DNA of 64,000 bases. Source: Chelativorans sp. YIM 93263. Its GTDB lineage: Bacteria > Pseudomonadota > Alphaproteobacteria > Rhizobiales > Rhizobiaceae. Positions 62,485-64,000 of this stretch are shown here, piece after piece. A program made the position numbers and the translations under genes. The notes under the pieces were generated by a model. It did not search any database. It saw only the letters and a list, made by a program, of their open reading frames with translations, and was not told the origin of the DNA. The DNA lies in NCBI RefSeq assembly GCF_028767125.1, contig NZ_JAKCWP010000008.1, forward strand, positions 161,454 through 225,453, given 5' to 3'. Position 1 is the first letter of the stretch. Each line of letters begins with the position of its first letter.

Positions 62485-63687
62485 ATGAGCGATTCATTGC
62501 AGTCTGCAGATGCTGCCCACGTGCGGACTGACCCAGCTTGGGCCGCCGTCTTTTCGATGGCGCTTGGTGTATTCGGTCTCGTGACGGCCGAATTCCTGCC
62601 GGCCAGCCTTTTGACCCCGATGGCGGGAGACTTGAACATCACCGAGGGCATGGCGGGACAGGCGGTTACTGCAACCGCGGTGGTGGCGCTGGTAACCAGC
62701 CTTGTAATCTCGGCAGCGACAAGACGTATTGACCGCCGGCTCGTGCTTTTGACCTTTTCGCTTTTCCTTATCGTCTCGAATGTCTTGGTCGCCTTTGCAC
62801 CAAATCTGCCTCTTCTCCTGCTCGGGCGCGTGCTTCTGGGTATTGGGCTTGGCGGGTTTTGGACGATGTCGGCTGCGGTAGCCATGCGGCTCGTCCCTGA
62901 AGCATTCGTGCCTCGCGCGCTGTCGATGATCTTTAGCGGCGTTGCCGCTGCAACGATTTCGGCGGCTCCCGTCGGCAGCTATCTTGGTGGCGTTGTGGGC
63001 TGGCGTAATGTCTTTCTTATCGCGGCCGGTTTGGGTCTCGTCACCTTCATCGTGCAGTTTGCAACCCTACCCAAGATGGCGCCGAGCGGGCTAACGCGGA
63101 TGCGTACACTGGTTGACGTTCTGGCGCGCCCCGGCGTCGGGCTCGGTATGCTGGCCGCGATGCTTGTTTTCACCGGGCACTTTGCTTTCTTCACCTACAT
63201 TCGTCCTTTCCTTGAGACGGTCACCGGCGTCGAGATCACTGCGATAGCCGCCATCCTCTTCGGTTTCGGAATCGCCAACTTCCTCGGAACACTCATGGCT
63301 GGATTGCTCCTGGAGCGCAGCCTCAGGTTCACGTTGATGTCGATGCCCCTGCTGATGGCCGCTTTAGGCTTTGGTCTCGTTGCCTTGGGCAGCGTTCCGG
63401 TGGCGAGTGCGGTCATGATAGCGCTGTGGGGGCTCGCTTTTGGCGCTGTGCCCGTTGCTTGGTCGACCTGGCTCACCCGCACAACCCCAGATCAGGCGGA
63501 AACGGCTGGAGGGTTGCTCGTGGCTGCCATCAATTTGGCGATTGCCATGGGCGCGGCAGTCGGCGGCGTCATTTACGACGCAAGTGGCGCGACAGCTGTT
63601 TTCACTGCAAGCGGTACCGTACTCCTCGTGGCCGGGATCATGATTCTCGCAGGCGTACGTCCCAGGGTGGTGCCCGCTGCAGCCTGA
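62485..63687 (+). CDS. MFS transporter, sugar/nucleoside efflux type
   Basis: A 400-residue major facilitator with twelve predicted helices. AVFSMALGVFGLVTAEFLPASLLTPMAGDLNITEG is the hallmark opening of NepI/YdhP/Bcr-type DHA1 efflux pumps; LVLLTFSLFLIVSNVLVAF and LLLGRVLLGIGLGGFWTMS (motif C region) follow. The start at 62485 is chosen because GAAGGA lies at 62471-62476; the frame is open 174 codons further upstream, where it merely shadows the AraC gene. Substrate unknown, probably exporting a sugar, nucleoside or drug. Confidence 0.9.
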   Translation: MSDSLQSADAAHVRTDPAWAAVFSMALGVFGLVTAEFLPASLLTPMAGDLNITEGMAGQAVTATAVVALVTSLVISAATRRIDRRLVLLTFSLFLIVSNVLVAFAPNLPLLLLGRVLLGIGLGGFWTMSAAVAMRLVPEAFVPRALSMIFSGVAAATISAAPVGSYLGGVVGWRNVFLIAAGLGLVTFIVQFATLPKMAPSGLTRMRTLVDVLARPGVGLGMLAAMLVFTGHFAFFTYIRPFLETVTGVEITAIAAILFGFGIANFLGTLMAGLLLERSLRFTLMSMPLLMAALGFGLVALGSVPVASAVMIALWGLAFGAVPVAWSTWLTRTTPDQAETAGGLLVAAINLAIAMGAAVGGVIYDASGATAVFTASGTVLLVAGIMILAGVRPRVVPAAA

Positions 63688-63729
63688 ACCTGTGGCAGGT
63701 GCCTCGTTCGATCCTACCGGACGTTTGTC

Positions 63730-63760
63730 AGACAAAAAGCCAACCAATGGCTTTTTGTCT
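63730..63760. terminator. Strong bidirectional terminator after the MFS gene
   Basis: Perfect 13-bp arms AGACAAAAAGCCA and TGGCTTTTTGTCT around a 5-base loop. A/T-rich arms supply T runs on both strands. It lies 43 bases after the MFS stop. Confidence 0.75.
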
Positions 63761-63869
63761 CCTGCGCGGACCATGCCTCATCCCCGCAAAGGGAGAGATA
63801 GAGGTTCGCACCAACGTCTCGCTAGTCGCCTGTGTATGCGATTGACGGGAAGGCCATCCCGCCTTCGTC

Positions 63870-63908
63870 ATACCAGGGTGCTGAGCACAGCCGAAGCAAC
63901 CCTGGTAT
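63870..63908. repeat. Palindromic REP-like element
   Basis: 10-bp arms ATACCAGGGT and ACCCTGGTAT enclose 19 bases with a smaller inner hairpin (GCTG-AGCA-CAGC). Read on the minus strand, it resembles intergenic palindromic repeats common in alphaproteobacterial genomes. One copy is visible here. Confidence 0.5.
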
Positions 63909-64000
63909 TCATGCCAGAGCATTGACGACACAAGCCGGCGTTTCCGGAAAACATCCTCCCGCGCGGGGATAAAAGTTGGCGCCTCAGACATTTTCTCGGC

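Larger units (their letters stand above)
63688..64000. other. Gene-free end of the window
   Basis: 313 bases after the MFS gene contain a strong stem-loop (63730-63760) and a palindromic element (63870-63908), described separately. A minus-strand frame (63728-63991) runs across both and reads like translated repeat, so I do not annotate it. Confidence 0.5.

Noticed and set aside
63728..63991. An 87-codon minus-strand frame at the end of the window
   Set aside because: It spans a terminator and a palindromic repeat and reads like translated repeat DNA.

Overview
The window is 64 kb of gene-dense chromosomal DNA from an alphaproteobacterium, most likely Hyphomicrobiales (Rhizobiales) and possibly a Phyllobacteriaceae-type marine or soil genus. 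The grounds are the dnaG-rpoD pair, an ArsR-methyltransferase regulator in front of metF, an HWE-family histidine kinase, HlyU and YcgN proteins, a Hyphomicrobiales-like fused dipeptide-type ABC ATPase, and GC-rich codon use. The order-level placement is an inference from gene content; no 16S rRNA is present. I see no prophage, insertion sequence, CRISPR array or integrase, and base composition looks even throughout.

Layout. 1-3.4 kb: end of dnaG, then rpoD with a strong terminator. 3.5-7.7 kb: small metabolic and periplasmic genes, a tRNA with a CAT anticodon, an ABM-fold protein and an SLT/SPOR lytic transglycosylase. 7.7-9.6 kb: pyrC-pyrE. 9.7-12.7 kb: an exported cupin, a TetR regulator and a DGPF/ECF42-type sigma pair with a matching promoter. 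13-19.7 kb: a large multipass membrane protein, VOC proteins, an alpha/beta hydrolase, FKBP, a divergent TetR/VOC pair and several small conserved proteins. 19.8-22.4 kb: an OmpA-family protein with a very long acidic Pro/Glu/Ala region, facing a small exported protein that carries the same kind of short cysteine module. 22.7-28.8 kb: a complete peptide-type ABC importer operon with a Tat-exported binding protein and unusually extended permeases. 28.8-32 kb: GST/MarR and Rrf2/AhpD-like/DoxX modules. 32-37 kb: the pobA-pcaCHGB protocatechuate operon with a divergent AraC activator. 37-46.4 kb: an AI-2E-type exporter, an amidohydrolase-cupin-omega-aminotransferase operon (probably beta-alanine formation and use), quinone reductase/LysR, SRPBCC-ArsR-GST with large palindromes, GFA and a phosphotransferase. 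46.6-50.7 kb: a 53-codon glycine-zipper protein and an operon of alpha/beta hydrolase, class III CoA-transferase and TPP-dependent lyase. 50.8-58.7 kb: ettA, HWE kinase with response regulator, a FabH-like synthase with a MOSC protein, DUF2293, and ArsR-methyltransferase-metF. 58.8-64 kb: a 28-residue membrane protein, a DMT transporter, ornithine/lysine decarboxylase, and a divergent AraC/MFS pair.

Theme. Much of the window consists of small, locally regulated enzyme modules for aromatic compounds, electrophiles and oxidative stress. Each has its own TetR, MarR, ArsR, LysR, AraC or Rrf2 regulator, and several have readable palindromic operators. The candidates I consider least described are two very small membrane proteins (58823-58909 and 46647-46808), the cysteine modules shared by the facing genes at 19.8-22.4 kb, the ABC importer with enlarged permeases, and the CoA-transferase/TPP-lyase pair. 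I did not find one clear, wholly new multi-gene system.
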